NCBI GenBank assembly: GCA_023415635.1
Contig: JAEZJV010000081.1
Coordinates: forward strand, 1-32,905
DNA from: Bacillota bacterium
Lineage (GTDB): Bacteria; Bacillota; Clostridia; Lachnospirales; Lachnospiraceae
Direction of reading: 5' to 3'
DNA length: 32,905 nucleotides
This document shows, piece after piece, positions 23,041 to 32,082 of this stretch. The position numbers and the translations under genes were made by a program. Numbering within the stretch: the first letter of the stretch is position 1; every line of letters begins with the position of its first letter. The notes beneath the pieces are model-generated. The model was not told the origin of the DNA. It saw only the letters and a program-made list of their open reading frames with translations, and did no database searches.

Positions 23041-24276
23041 TTAATTAATGGAAAGTCCTGCAAGATATGCCGTAGACCATGCTATTTGGAGGTTAAAGCC
23101 TCCGGTCAGGGCATCCAAATCTAGGATTTCTCCAGCAAAGTACACATTTTTAACAAGCTTTGATTCCATTGTCGAGGGATTGACTTCTTTTACCAGAACT
23201 CCACCTCTGGTAACAACAGCCTGATTGTAATCTGCAGGCTTCGTAATATGAAGTGGAAAATGCTTTAAAACATGAACCAGCTGCAGCCTTTCCTCCTTCG
23301 TAATGGAATTTACTTTCTTTTCCGAATTGATTAGGCTTAGACGAATAATAACATCAATTAGTTTGTTTGGCAATAGGTGGTCAAGGGAATTCTTAAATTG
23401 TTTATTTTTAAATTCCTCAAAATCCCGCAATATCCGATTGTCCAGCTGCTCCTCTGTTAGGGCCGGTTTTAGGTCTATTGTCAAAAGCAACGACTGCTTA
23501 TTTTTCAGATAAGGGATCACATAACTGCTGGCACTTAGAATAACCGGACCGCTGACACCAAAATGTGTGAAAAGCAGCTCTCCGAAATCTCTGTAAAGCA
23601 GCTTCTGTCCATTGGTTATCTCTATTTCTACATTCTTTAAGGAGAGGCCCATCAGTTCCTTCACAAAGGTCTCTTCCGTAAAAAGCGGAACAAGAGAGGG
23701 GGAAAGCTCAGTTACGGTATGTCCAAGCTCCCTGGCAAATTTATAACCATCTCCGTCAGAACCTGTGGAAGGATAGGACAATCCACCCGTTGCTATGATG
23801 ACGGCATCTCCAACCAGCTCTTCAGTAGAACCCTTTAGTAGCAGTTTATGAAAGGCACCGTCCTTCGTAAGGATTTTAGAAACCTCACTCTTATATCGGA
23901 CTCCTACCGATTGACGTTCCAACTCCCGTTTTAATACGGCTATGACATCAGAAGCTTTATCGGATTCAGGAAATACCCGGTTACCGCGCTCTGTTTTAAG
24001 AGACAGACCAAGCTGTTCAAAAAAATCCATTGTATCATAATTACTGAAGGTATGATATGCCTTGAACAAAAATTTCGGATTGGTAACCACCTGATCAAAG
24101 AAGGTTACCTTATCACAAGCGTTGGTCAGATTACATCTTCCCTTTCCGGTTATAAAAAGCTTTTTGCCCAGCTTTTCATTTTTCTCCAGAAGAACGACCT
24201 TATGCCCATTCCGAGCGGCTGTAATTGCCGCAAGCATTCCGGCAGCTCCGCCTCCGACCACATAAACCTTTCCCAT
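23041..24276 (-). CDS. NAD(P)/FAD-dependent oxidoreductase, HI0933/BaiN-like family
   Basis: A 411-aa flavoprotein of the HI0933-like (YhiN/BaiN) family. The N-terminal dinucleotide-binding motif is VYVVGGGAAGMLAAITAARNGH, followed by ITGKGRCNLTNAC, VIIATGGLSYPSTGSDGDGY and a C-terminal FAGEILDLDALTGGFNLQIAWSTA. Substrates of most members are unknown; one (BaiN) reduces bile-acid intermediates, which cannot be inferred here. I chose the ATG at 24276 because AGGAAGG lies upstream and the FAD motif begins three residues in; a reading from 24363 adds 29 residues without a ribosome binding site. It heads the cmk/ispH-S1/cheR unit, with its promoter about 200 nt upstream. Confidence 0.88.
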   Translation of the reverse strand: MGKVYVVGGGAAGMLAAITAARNGHKVVLLEKNEKLGKKLFITGKGRCNLTNACDKVTFFDQVVTNPKFLFKAYHTFSNYDTMDFFEQLGLSLKTERGNRVFPESDKASDVIAVLKRELERQSVGVRYKSEVSKILTKDGAFHKLLLKGSTEELVGDAVIIATGGLSYPSTGSDGDGYKFARELGHTVTELSPSLVPLFTEETFVKELMGLSLKNVEIEITNGQKLLYRDFGELLFTHFGVSGPVILSASSYVIPYLKNKQSLLLTIDLKPALTEEQLDNRILRDFEEFKNKQFKNSLDHLLPNKLIDVIIRLSLINSEKKVNSITKEERLQLVHVLKHFPLHITKPADYNQAVVTRGGVLVKEVNPSTMESKLVKNVYFAGEILDLDALTGGFNLQIAWSTAYLAGLSIN

Positions 24277-24471
24277 TCTTTTCTTCCTTCCTGAGATTGT
24301 GATATCTATTACATTTGCTCTCATATCATCATAAATACGAAAGGTCATGCTTCCTGCAATCATTTGTAACTGACAATGAGACCTTGGATAAGCATATTAT
24401 CCGAGCTTACTTGTGTAAGTATTCCCGACCGTATAAATCAACCGAATCTTTTGCATATATTATTCTTAATT

Positions 24472-24500
24472 AAGATAACATAATATACTTTTAGTGTCAA
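24472..24500 (-). promoter_or_regulatory. promoter of the flavoprotein-cmk-ispH-cheR unit
   Basis: Minus strand TTGACA (24500-24495), a 17-nt spacer, then TATCTT (24477-24472). It implies a leader of about 190 nt before the ATG at 24276, in which I see no open frame or known riboswitch. Confidence 0.7.
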
Positions 24501-24528
24501 AAGGTACTTTTGTTTCCTATGCATAATA

Positions 24529-24572
24529 TTAGGTAATTGTCGAATATGAAAGCTCATATCGCAATTACCTAA
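24529..24572. repeat. 44-nt bulged palindrome downstream of the GerMN gene
   Basis: TTAGGTAATTG (24529-24539) pairs with CAATTACCTAA (24562-24572), CG (24541-24542) with CG (24560-24561), and ATATGA (24544-24549) with TCATAT (24554-24559), closing on AAGC. That is 19 pairs with only two single-base bulges. There is no T tract on either strand. It follows the lipoprotein stop by 16 nt and lies upstream of the promoter at 24472-24500. Confidence 0.85.
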
Positions 24573-24588
24573 CAGTGGCTGATTATAG

Positions 24589-25218
24589 TTAATTTGTCAT
24601 ATAAGGCTCGTTGATTCCGAGTTCAAAATGGTCGCTGATGTAAGCTTTTCCTTCAGCCCTATAAATGATTTTATTATAGTCCTTCAAATTATCGATCAGG
24701 CTCATAGCTATAGCATCCAGGATAGGACCTTCATAGATGATACCGCCTTCGCTCAAGGGAGCTTTATCACGATAAAAACTTACGATGATCGCATCCTTAT
24801 CCGTTTTGACATTTTCAATACTTACCTCAAGGGAACGGTCTGCCATGGCTTCCACTACCTTCTCAACAATCAATTCCGGTGTGATATCCGTATCCTTTTT
24901 TATTGTCGCTGTAAATGGCTCTGTAACACCAGAATCCATATTCACGGTGTACAATAAAAGATCAACAGTTGCGGCCGGCAGAACGGCTGGTGTCGGACTG
25001 CTACCGGAAGGAATTGTCGCATTAGAATCACCGGACGTACTATCTTGTGGAGATATAGTGACCTCAGTCTGATCCTCTGCAGGTGCTAAAGTGATAACGG
25101 AACTATCCTCCTCGGAGGAATCAAAAAAATCAAAGCTGAATATACCACAACCTGCAAAGAGTAACGTGCTTAAACAAATTATGATGAACAATATTATTTT
25201 TTTATTAAAGCGTTCCAT
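24589..25218 (-). CDS. GerMN-domain lipoprotein
   Basis: A 209-aa predicted lipoprotein. A hydrophobic signal (about residues 8-22) ends in LLFAGC with Cys24 as the likely lipidated residue; the -3 position is Phe, a little unusual. A Ser/Thr/Pro-rich linker (about 30-75) leads to a GerMN-like domain (about 78-205; VDLLLYTVNMDSG, then VEKVVEAMADRS, then GGIIYEGPILDAIAMSLIDNL). GerM in Bacillus acts in sporulation and germination, and the domain also occurs in LpqB and other envelope proteins, so function is unproven. ATGs at 25218 and 25224 both have AAGG-type sites; the first is used. It has cinA 134 nt upstream. Confidence 0.8.
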   Translation of the reverse strand: MERFNKKIILFIIICLSTLLFAGCGIFSFDFFDSSEEDSSVITLAPAEDQTEVTISPQDSTSGDSNATIPSGSSPTPAVLPAATVDLLLYTVNMDSGVTEPFTATIKKDTDITPELIVEKVVEAMADRSLEVSIENVKTDKDAIIVSFYRDKAPLSEGGIIYEGPILDAIAMSLIDNLKDYNKIIYRAEGKAYISDHFELGINEPYMTN

Positions 25219-25352
25219 AATCATCCTTGCCTTTCACATTCTAAACTATTTCAATATTCACTGCCTTAAAAATAGGATAAAACTGTGTCATTTCTATGGT
25301 ATTATGAAACAATTTTATAAAAAAGTTACGATTACATATTTAATTACATAAA

Positions 25353-26612
25353 TTACAATTTATTTTCCAATAAAGTACGTCGTAAGAGATCAAGTGCACA
25401 AATGACGCTTTGTTCCCTGATTTTTATACGATCTCCTCTCAACCTTAGCTCTTTTACGGTAACGTTATCCTTTACCAGACAGGCAATATAGACCAAGCCT
25501 ACCGGCTTATCCGGTGTACCTCCCTCTGGGCCTGCTATTCCTGTAGTAGCGATCGCCGCAGTAACACCTGCAGCCTTTGCAGCGCCGCAAACCATCTCTT
25601 TGGCCGTTTGTGGACTGACAGCACCATAATTCCTTAAGGTCACTGGGCTGACACCTAAAGCTCTTATTTTGGCTTCGTTGGAATAAGTGATAAAGCCCTC
25701 CTTTAAGACCTCTGACACTCCTGATACATTGACCAGGCGACCCGACAGTAAGCCCCCGGTACAGGATTCTGCTGTTGCCAGAGTCAGATTCTGCGCCTTT
25801 AAGAGCCTGACGGTGACCTCTTCCAAGGTTTCTTCCTCTTTGGTTGTATATATAAAGTCGCCGAAACGACGATACAGCTCTTCGACTATGGGTGCTAACA
25901 GCTGTTCTGCTTCATCTGGGTTCTTGGCTGAAGCAGTTACACGAAAATGTACCTCACTGTTTTTGGCATAGGGTGCAATTGTCGGATTGGTCTGGGTATT
26001 AATAAGATCCAAAATTTCTGTTTCAGCCTTGCTTTCTCCGATACCGCAAATTTTCACCATCTTAGAGACAAACAGCATATCCTGCTTGCTTCTAAGATAA
26101 GGTAAAATAGAAGCTTCAAACATCGGGATCATTTCATTCGGAGGCCCGGGCATCAAGACTACTGCTTTTTTATTCTCTTCTACAATATAACCGGGTGCGG
26201 TACCGTTCTGATTCTCGATCACGATGCAGCCATCAATTTTTTTGGCCTGCTTCCAGTTATTATCTGTTATGGTTGCGGGTATACCACCTGTGCTTCTCGA
26301 CTTGAAATAGCCTGCAATATGCTCTCTCGAGGCTTCGTCCATGATTAACTCCCTGCCGAATACCTTGGCAACTGCTTCCTTCGTCATATCATCCTGTGTG
26401 GGGCCAAGTCCGCCTGTCAGCAAAATGATGTCACTTCGGTTAAGTGCAGTCTTTAAAGCCTCACAAAGCCTGCCTTCATTATCACCTACAGTAATCTGAT
26501 AATATAAGGAGAACCCAAGCTCAGCACATTTCTGTGACAAATAATTGGCATTGGTGTTCACGATATTACCAAGCAGTAGCTCCGTTCCTACGCTGATTAA
26601 CTCAACTGTCAT
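25353..26612 (-). CDS. cinA: CinA competence/damage-inducible protein (NMN amidohydrolase family)
   Basis: A 419-aa two-domain protein. The N-terminal MoaB/MogA-like domain (about 1-165) carries LTGGLGPTQDDMTKEAVAK and the end of the helical segment GPPNEMIPMFE. The C-terminal PncC-like domain (about 255-415) carries TAESCTGGLLSGRLVNVSG and TGIAGPEGGTPDKPVGLVYIA. CinA proteins hydrolyse ADP-ribose and deamidate NMN in pyridine-nucleotide recycling. The ATG at 26612 has AAGGAAG upstream, 25 nt after pgsA. In many Firmicutes recA follows; here a GerMN lipoprotein does. Confidence 0.95.
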   Translation of the reverse strand: MTVELISVGTELLLGNIVNTNANYLSQKCAELGFSLYYQITVGDNEGRLCEALKTALNRSDIILLTGGLGPTQDDMTKEAVAKVFGRELIMDEASREHIAGYFKSRSTGGIPATITDNNWKQAKKIDGCIVIENQNGTAPGYIVEENKKAVVLMPGPPNEMIPMFEASILPYLRSKQDMLFVSKMVKICGIGESKAETEILDLINTQTNPTIAPYAKNSEVHFRVTASAKNPDEAEQLLAPIVEELYRRFGDFIYTTKEEETLEEVTVRLLKAQNLTLATAESCTGGLLSGRLVNVSGVSEVLKEGFITYSNEAKIRALGVSPVTLRNYGAVSPQTAKEMVCGAAKAAGVTAAIATTGIAGPEGGTPDKPVGLVYIACLVKDNVTVKELRLRGDRIKIREQSVICALDLLRRTLLENKL

Positions 26613-26637
26613 ATGGCACTTCCTTTCTTTCCACCGG

Positions 26638-27177
26638 TTAGTGTTGCTCCTTCAGCACGGACTTATTCTTTATCATATAATCGATCAATGAGATGACAGT
26701 CAATGCTACGGCAAGATAGATAGCGATCTGCTCGAGTAGATTCATCCATTTATAATTCAGGTTAACGATCAGCATTACACTCATAACCATTTGTACATTG
26801 GTCTTAAGCTTTCCCCACCAGCTAGCAGCTATGACAACTCCGTTATCCGAAGCAATCAGACGGAAACCGCTGATGATGAATTCTCTGGCGATTATTATAA
26901 TTACCACCCAGACAGGTACAGTTCCAAGTGCAGCAAAGCAGATTAACGCGCTGCTGACCAGAAGCTTATCTGCCAAAGGGTCCATGAATTTACCGAAATT
27001 CGTTACAAGATGATGTTTTCTGGCAATATAACCGTCAAGTAAGTCCGATAAAGCCGCGATGACAAAAACGATTGCGGCAAGAATATTGCTGTAAGGTATC
27101 CCTTCTCCAAGCATAAATATCAGAAAAACCGGTATCATACAGACTCTGAAGATGGTTATTTTATTAGGCAAATTCAT
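26638..27177 (-). CDS. pgsA: CDP-diacylglycerol-glycerol-3-phosphate phosphatidyltransferase
   Basis: A 179-aa integral membrane enzyme of the CDP-alcohol phosphotransferase family, making phosphatidylglycerol phosphate. The signature DG-x2-AR-x8-G-x3-D-x3-D is seen in LLDGYIARKHHLVTNFGKFMDPLADK (split: DGYIAR, then GKFMDPLAD). Several hydrophobic helices surround it. Its ATG overlaps the rimO stop by 4 nt (ATGA), indicating translational coupling. Confidence 0.96.
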   Translation of the reverse strand: MNLPNKITIFRVCMIPVFLIFMLGEGIPYSNILAAIVFVIAALSDLLDGYIARKHHLVTNFGKFMDPLADKLLVSSALICFAALGTVPVWVVIIIIAREFIISGFRLIASDNGVVIAASWWGKLKTNVQMVMSVMLIVNLNYKWMNLLEQIAIYLAVALTVISLIDYMIKNKSVLKEQH

Positions 27178-28517
27178 TCTTCCTTACCCCCTTCTACAAT
27201 ATTGCCGACCAGATCATAGCCCTTGGCTCCGGTTACTACTGCCTCAACAATATCACCGGAAATTAACTCTCTCTCGCTGCTTAAGAAAAGAAAACCGTCC
27301 ACCTGCGGAGCATCCATTGTGGTTCTACCGATATAGACCTGGTTCTCATCGGCAATTTTACCTTCGATCAATACTTTAAAATGTCTCCCAATCAATCCAT
27401 TGGTATGTTCAAATATGATGTCCTGCTGAAGCCTCATTAGCTCTTTACGACGTTGTTTTTTGACTTTTGCAAGTATCTGAGGCTTTAACCTGGCGGCAGG
27501 AGTATTATCTTCTTTGGAATAAGTAAAGACACCAAGCCGTTCAAAACGCATTTGTCTGACAAAATCACAAAGCTCTTGATGCTCCTCCTCGGTCTCTGTG
27601 GGGAAGCCTGTAATCAGTGTAGTTCGAAGTGCAATATCGGGAAGACTTGTTCTAAGCTTTTCGATGATGCATATGAGGTCCTCTTTATTCGTCCTTCTTC
27701 CCATCAGCTTAAGAATTCGATCTGAGGCATGCTGAATCGGAAGATCGAGATAACGGCAGATTTTCGGCTCCTGCTTCATTACCTCAATCAGTTCCTGTGT
27801 GATTTCCTCCGGATAGCAGTATAAAATTCGTATCCACTCAATTCCATCCACCTTACAAAGCTCAGTCAAAAGCTTTGGTAAAGTCTTATCGCCATATAAA
27901 TCCATACCATACAGAGTGGTTTCTTGTGCTACCAGAATCAATTCCTTTACACCCTGTGAAGCAAGGTAAACGGCTTCTGTCAAAAGCTCCTCCATCGGTA
28001 CGCTTCTATAATTACCACGTACCTGAGGGATAATACAGTACGTACAGTGCTTATCACAGCCCTCGGCAATCTTTAAGTAGGTGGAGAAGGTTCCGGAAGT
28101 CAGAACACGGTTACTGCGAAGCTTAGGAAGCCTGTCCAGCCCTTCAAAGCATGTAGGTCTGCCACCCTGCATGATCTTCTCAATGACCTCCAAAATCTCA
28201 TCAAAGCTTGCAGTACCAAGGAGTGCGTCAACCTCAGGAATCTCGTTCAAGATTTCTTCCTTATAGCGCTCTGCCAGACAGCCGGTTACGATTAACGCCT
28301 TCAATCGTCCGATTTTCTTGTATTCAGCCATCTCCAGGATGGTGGTGATGCTTTCTTCCTTTGCATCATGGATAAAGCAGCAGGTATTTACGATAATAAG
28401 ATCAGCCTCTTGCTCATCATTTATCAGCTGATATCCGCTCTCATGGAGGATTCCCAACATGTTTTCGCTGTCAACAAGATTTTTGTCACAGCCGAGTGAT
28501 ACAAAATATATATTCAT
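27174..28517 (-). CDS. rimO: ribosomal protein S12 methylthiotransferase RimO
   Basis: A radical-SAM enzyme that methylthiolates the conserved Asp of ribosomal protein S12; 447 aa. The N-terminal UPF0004 domain (SLGCDKNLVDSENMLGIL, NTCCFIHDAKEES and VTGCLAERY) supplies one Fe-S cluster. The radical-SAM CDKHCTYC motif supplies the other. A C-terminal TRAM domain (about 378-440) follows. The VDSENM and S12-type spacing favour RimO over MiaB. The ATG at 28517 has AGGAG upstream. It lies before pgsA, a common Firmicutes arrangement. Confidence 0.95.
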   Translation of the reverse strand: MNIYFVSLGCDKNLVDSENMLGILHESGYQLINDEQEADLIIVNTCCFIHDAKEESITTILEMAEYKKIGRLKALIVTGCLAERYKEEILNEIPEVDALLGTASFDEILEVIEKIMQGGRPTCFEGLDRLPKLRSNRVLTSGTFSTYLKIAEGCDKHCTYCIIPQVRGNYRSVPMEELLTEAVYLASQGVKELILVAQETTLYGMDLYGDKTLPKLLTELCKVDGIEWIRILYCYPEEITQELIEVMKQEPKICRYLDLPIQHASDRILKLMGRRTNKEDLICIIEKLRTSLPDIALRTTLITGFPTETEEEHQELCDFVRQMRFERLGVFTYSKEDNTPAARLKPQILAKVKKQRRKELMRLQQDIIFEHTNGLIGRHFKVLIEGKIADENQVYIGRTTMDAPQVDGFLFLSSERELISGDIVEAVVTGAKGYDLVGNIVEGGKEE

Positions 28518-28634
28518 TTATTTCTCCTATATCTCAATATGTTATCGCAGCTATTTCCACTATTTTTCCGCAACAACCATTGTAACAGCTTTCATACGAA
28601 AAGAAAATATCAAGTTTTAAGAAATTCTCCGAGT

Positions 28635-29486
28635 TTATCCTTCGTTTTGCATCAAGGCTGCTTCCACGCAATTATTCATCAGCATGACAACAGTCATCAA
28701 TCCTACACCACCGGGAACGGGAGTAATAGCTGAAACATGATCAAATACATCCTGATAATCTACATCACCACAGAGCTTGTTATTCTCATCCCGATTCATG
28801 CCCACATCAATGACTACCGCTCCTTCCTTTACATAATCCTTTGTTACATAGCGCGCTTTACCGATGGCTACAATCAGGATATCTGCTCGTTTCGCCACCT
28901 CCTTGATATTCTTGGTTCTTGAATGACAGACGGTTACGGTTGCATTTTCTCTCAACATAAGCATTGACATCGGTTTACCTACGATATTGCTTCTGCCGAT
29001 AATAACGCATTCCTTCCCCGCTGTCTCTATCTGATATCGTTTCAGCATTTCAAGCACACCTGCGGGTGTACAGGAAACAAACCCCTTCTGACCTATACTG
29101 AGTGCACCGACGCTCTGCGGATGGAAGCCGTCCACATCCTTCTCCGGAGAGATGGACTTAATGATGAAGTTTTCATCAATATGCTTCGGAACGGGAAGCT
29201 GCACCAAAATACCGTTGACATTTTTATCTGAATTCAGCTTTTGTACTAGGTCGAGCAATTCTTCCTGAGAGGTCTCTTCAGGAAGCTCATAGCTAAGGGA
29301 ACGGATGCCGATATAGTCACAAGCCTTCTTTTTATTGCCAACATAGGTCGTAGAAGCCGGATCATTTCCTACCTGGATGACTGCCAGCGTAATTGTAAGG
29401 CCTTCCTCCTTCAACCTGTCAACCTTTTCCTTCAGTTCCTCCTTCATTTCTGCAGAAATCTTCTTACCATCGATTATTACAGTCAT
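28635..29486 (-). CDS. folD: bifunctional methylenetetrahydrofolate dehydrogenase/cyclohydrolase FolD
   Basis: A 283-aa enzyme interconverting methylene-, methenyl- and formyl-tetrahydrofolate in the cytoplasm. The catalytic region VGNDPASTTYVGNKKKACD contains the YVxxK lysine; the NADP-binding region has GRSNIVGKPMSMLML, and PVPGGVGLMTVVMLMNN closes the protein. The ATG at 29486 has AGGAG 7-8 nt upstream. It has its own promoter and is followed by rimO after 117 nt. Confidence 0.97.
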   Translation of the reverse strand: MTVIIDGKKISAEMKEELKEKVDRLKEEGLTITLAVIQVGNDPASTTYVGNKKKACDYIGIRSLSYELPEETSQEELLDLVQKLNSDKNVNGILVQLPVPKHIDENFIIKSISPEKDVDGFHPQSVGALSIGQKGFVSCTPAGVLEMLKRYQIETAGKECVIIGRSNIVGKPMSMLMLRENATVTVCHSRTKNIKEVAKRADILIVAIGKARYVTKDYVKEGAVVIDVGMNRDENNKLCGDVDYQDVFDHVSAITPVPGGVGLMTVVMLMNNCVEAALMQNEG

Positions 29487-29596
29487 ATTTTAATCTCTCC
29501 TGTTCAATTAATTTAAAGGATACATTGAGTATCCCTAATTATTCCGATTAATGAATTGCACTTAAGCTTCTAATATGTTCGTCCACTTATTTTATA

Positions 29597-29625
29597 ATCA
29601 TAATATAATCCTTTCGATATCACAA
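29597..29625 (-). promoter_or_regulatory. candidate folD promoter
   Basis: Minus strand TTGTGA (29625-29620), a 17-nt spacer, then TATGAT (29602-29597). It lies between the hydratase terminator and folD. A short stem GGATAC/GTATCC (29518-29523 with 29529-29534) lies in the leader. Confidence 0.55.
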
Positions 29626-29682
29626 GATAATTCTAATATACTTTTAGCCCTGCTCACAGTAGTATAATGGAAGGATGACATG

Positions 29683-29711
29683 AAAAAGCACCTCGGAAGG
29701 TTTTTCCGAGG
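29683..29711 (-). terminator. intrinsic terminator of the hydratase gene
   Basis: CCTCGGAA (29691-29698) pairs with TTCCGAGG (29704-29711) around a 5-nt loop. On the minus strand TGCTTTTTCA follows. It lies about 20 nt beyond the hydratase stop. Confidence 0.9.
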
Positions 29712-29732
29712 CACTTATAATTCCATTCATAA

Positions 29733-32015
29733 TTATCCTCTGTAATAATTGATCAGGCAGCCCTTTAAGATAATCTCTCTTTCATCATCTGTCAGCTCAC
29801 CAAGCGTCAGTGTGAATTCCTTCATACCCTGATTCACCACATAGGCTTTAACCTCACTGATCTTCTCCTGAATTGCTTTCTTGATATCCTTTACAAAGAT
29901 ATAATCACCGTTGCTAAAAGGAAGCTCTTCCCTATAGATAAAGGGCAGCATACCCCAGTTAATCAGATTAGAACGATAACGCTTCGTTGCATATTCCACA
30001 GCGATATTCGCAAAGCCACCCAATACCTTCTGGCAACTGGCAGCCTGCTCTCTGGCTGAACCATCCCCTGGTTTCACAGCATAGATTGTGCTTCCGATCT
30101 GGGTATCCTTTCGGACAATTGGAAATATTGCTTCAATCTTATCATAAACGTCTTCTATTTCAGTATTGGCTGCAATGATGTCTTCTCCTGCAATTCTGGC
30201 CTTTTCTGCTCTCTGAACCGCCTTGGCACGACCTACATAAGCCGGATCCTTGCGGGAAAGAGTAAATTCAGCCAAACCCAAGGGATTAGAACGATAGGAG
30301 GAGGTCTCTCCGGAAGGAATTAATTCATCTGTTGTTGTGACGGGATCGTGAATTACGGAGACTACCTTCAGAATCATATTCTCGCTCAAGGTAGACATTG
30401 CCGGCCAATCCACTATTCCCGGACCAAACTTAATATCTACACTGGTATCTGCCTTGCCAACACCGTTATAAACTCGGTTATCATAGATGGTACTGTCATA
30501 ATAATATTTTGGTTTCGTGAAATTTACATCAATATCTTCAGCTGAGGTCAGGTAACCCTTATTTGCAGCTGTCGCAGCAATGGAACGGGCATCCATCAAA
30601 GCAACGGACGCAATCTGACCGTTAGTAATCTTAGAGCCCTCCCTGTTGGGGAAGTTTCTGGTAGTATGACGGATGGAGAAACCGTTGTTAGCAGGAACAT
30701 CCCCTGCACCAAAGCAGGGACCGCAGAATGCAGTACGGATAGTGGCACCAGTCGCCATAAGCTTTGCAACACAACCGTTTTTGACAAGCTCTAAAAATAC
30801 CGGCTGGCTTGCAGGATATACACTTAAGGAAAATTCATCTGCACCGATATATTGACCCTCCAGGATATCGGTTGCATCACAGATGTTTTCGTATCCACCG
30901 CCGGCACAGCCTGCGATTGTACCCTGATCCACGTATAGCTTTCCGTTTTTGATCTTATCTTTTAAAGAGTATCTGACTTTATTATTGTCTAAGCTGACCA
31001 AAGCCTTCTTCTCAACCTCATCAAGAATATCATAGAGATTCGCATTCAGCTCATCAATCGTATATACATTGCTTGGATGGAAGGGCATTGCAATCATAGG
31101 CTTGATTTCAGATAAATCAATATAGATCATGCCATCATAATATGCCACCCTGTCTGGTGTAAGCTCCTGATATGCCTCTGGTCTCCTGTGTATCTCATAG
31201 AATTCCTTAACTGCAGAATCCGTTCTCCAGATCGAGGACAGACAAGTGGTTTCAGTGGTCATTACATCGATACCGATACGATAATCAACACTTAAGTTGT
31301 TGATACCGTCACCAACAAATTCCATGACCTTATTATTGACATAACCATTTGAAAATACAGCTCCGATAATAGCGAGAGCAACGTCCTGGGGACCTACTCC
31401 CTTTCTTAAAGTACCGGTGAGATAGACACCGATAATCTCCGGCATATTGATATCATAGGTTTTATTCAGTAGCTGTTTTACCAGCTCGGGACCACCTTCT
31501 CCTACTGCCATAGTTCCAAGTGCACCATAACGGGTATGGCTGTCAGAGCCCAGCACCATCTTACCACACTCTGCAAGAACTTCACGTGCGAATTGATGAA
31601 TTACTGCCTGGTGCGGAGGTACATAGATCCCTCCGTATTTCTTGGCGCAGGATAGGCCAAACATGTGATCATCTTCATTGATTGTACCGCCTACTGCACA
31701 TAAGCTGTTATGACAATTTGTCAATACATAGGGTACTGGAAATTTGTCAAGACCGCTTGCTCTGGCAGTCTGGATGATTCCCACAAAGGTAATATCATGA
31801 GAGGTTAATTTGTCAAATTTGATTTTAAGTTTTTTATCATTGTCTGAGGTATTATGCCCGGTTAGAATATTGTAAGCTATTGTTCCCTGCTTCGCGGTTT
31901 CTTTATCTACAGTGACGCCTGCTTTTACGGAAACGGCAGCCTCTATACCTGCATGTTCCTCAATAATTTCATTACCATTTAGCAGATAAACTCCCTTATC
32001 ATAAAGCTTAATCAT
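29733..32015 (-). CDS. aconitase-superfamily hydratase (YbhJ-like)
   Basis: A 760-aa Fe-S dehydratase of the aconitase superfamily. The three cluster ligands appear as C370 (TIAGCAGGGYEN), C431 and C434 (FCGPCFGAGD), with spacing close to aconitase. GSDSHTRYGALG (156-167) matches the GTDSHT substrate loop, and RNFPNREGSK matches the aconitase RNF-GR region. The C-terminal swivel domain (about 600-760) includes YRSNLINWGMLPF. Overall it resembles the uncharacterised YbhJ-type hydratases more than classical AcnA/AcnB, so the substrate (citrate or another hydroxy acid) is open. The ATG at 32015 has AGGAGG 5 nt upstream. No citrate synthase or isocitrate dehydrogenase gene is nearby. Confidence 0.85.
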   Translation of the reverse strand: MIKLYDKGVYLLNGNEIIEEHAGIEAAVSVKAGVTVDKETAKQGTIAYNILTGHNTSDNDKKLKIKFDKLTSHDITFVGIIQTARASGLDKFPVPYVLTNCHNSLCAVGGTINEDDHMFGLSCAKKYGGIYVPPHQAVIHQFAREVLAECGKMVLGSDSHTRYGALGTMAVGEGGPELVKQLLNKTYDINMPEIIGVYLTGTLRKGVGPQDVALAIIGAVFSNGYVNNKVMEFVGDGINNLSVDYRIGIDVMTTETTCLSSIWRTDSAVKEFYEIHRRPEAYQELTPDRVAYYDGMIYIDLSEIKPMIAMPFHPSNVYTIDELNANLYDILDEVEKKALVSLDNNKVRYSLKDKIKNGKLYVDQGTIAGCAGGGYENICDATDILEGQYIGADEFSLSVYPASQPVFLELVKNGCVAKLMATGATIRTAFCGPCFGAGDVPANNGFSIRHTTRNFPNREGSKITNGQIASVALMDARSIAATAANKGYLTSAEDIDVNFTKPKYYYDSTIYDNRVYNGVGKADTSVDIKFGPGIVDWPAMSTLSENMILKVVSVIHDPVTTTDELIPSGETSSYRSNPLGLAEFTLSRKDPAYVGRAKAVQRAEKARIAGEDIIAANTEIEDVYDKIEAIFPIVRKDTQIGSTIYAVKPGDGSAREQAASCQKVLGGFANIAVEYATKRYRSNLINWGMLPFIYREELPFSNGDYIFVKDIKKAIQEKISEVKAYVVNQGMKEFTLTLGELTDDEREIILKGCLINYYRG

Positions 32016-32082
32016 AGTGTCCTCCTATTATCTACACGTATTTTTTACGCATTAACACCTATGTCCTTCGTATTCAGATATC

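Noticed and set aside
24277..24363. 29-residue N-terminal extension of the flavoprotein
   Set aside because: No ribosome binding site at 24363, and the family starts just before the GxGxxG motif; AGGAAGG supports the ATG at 24276.
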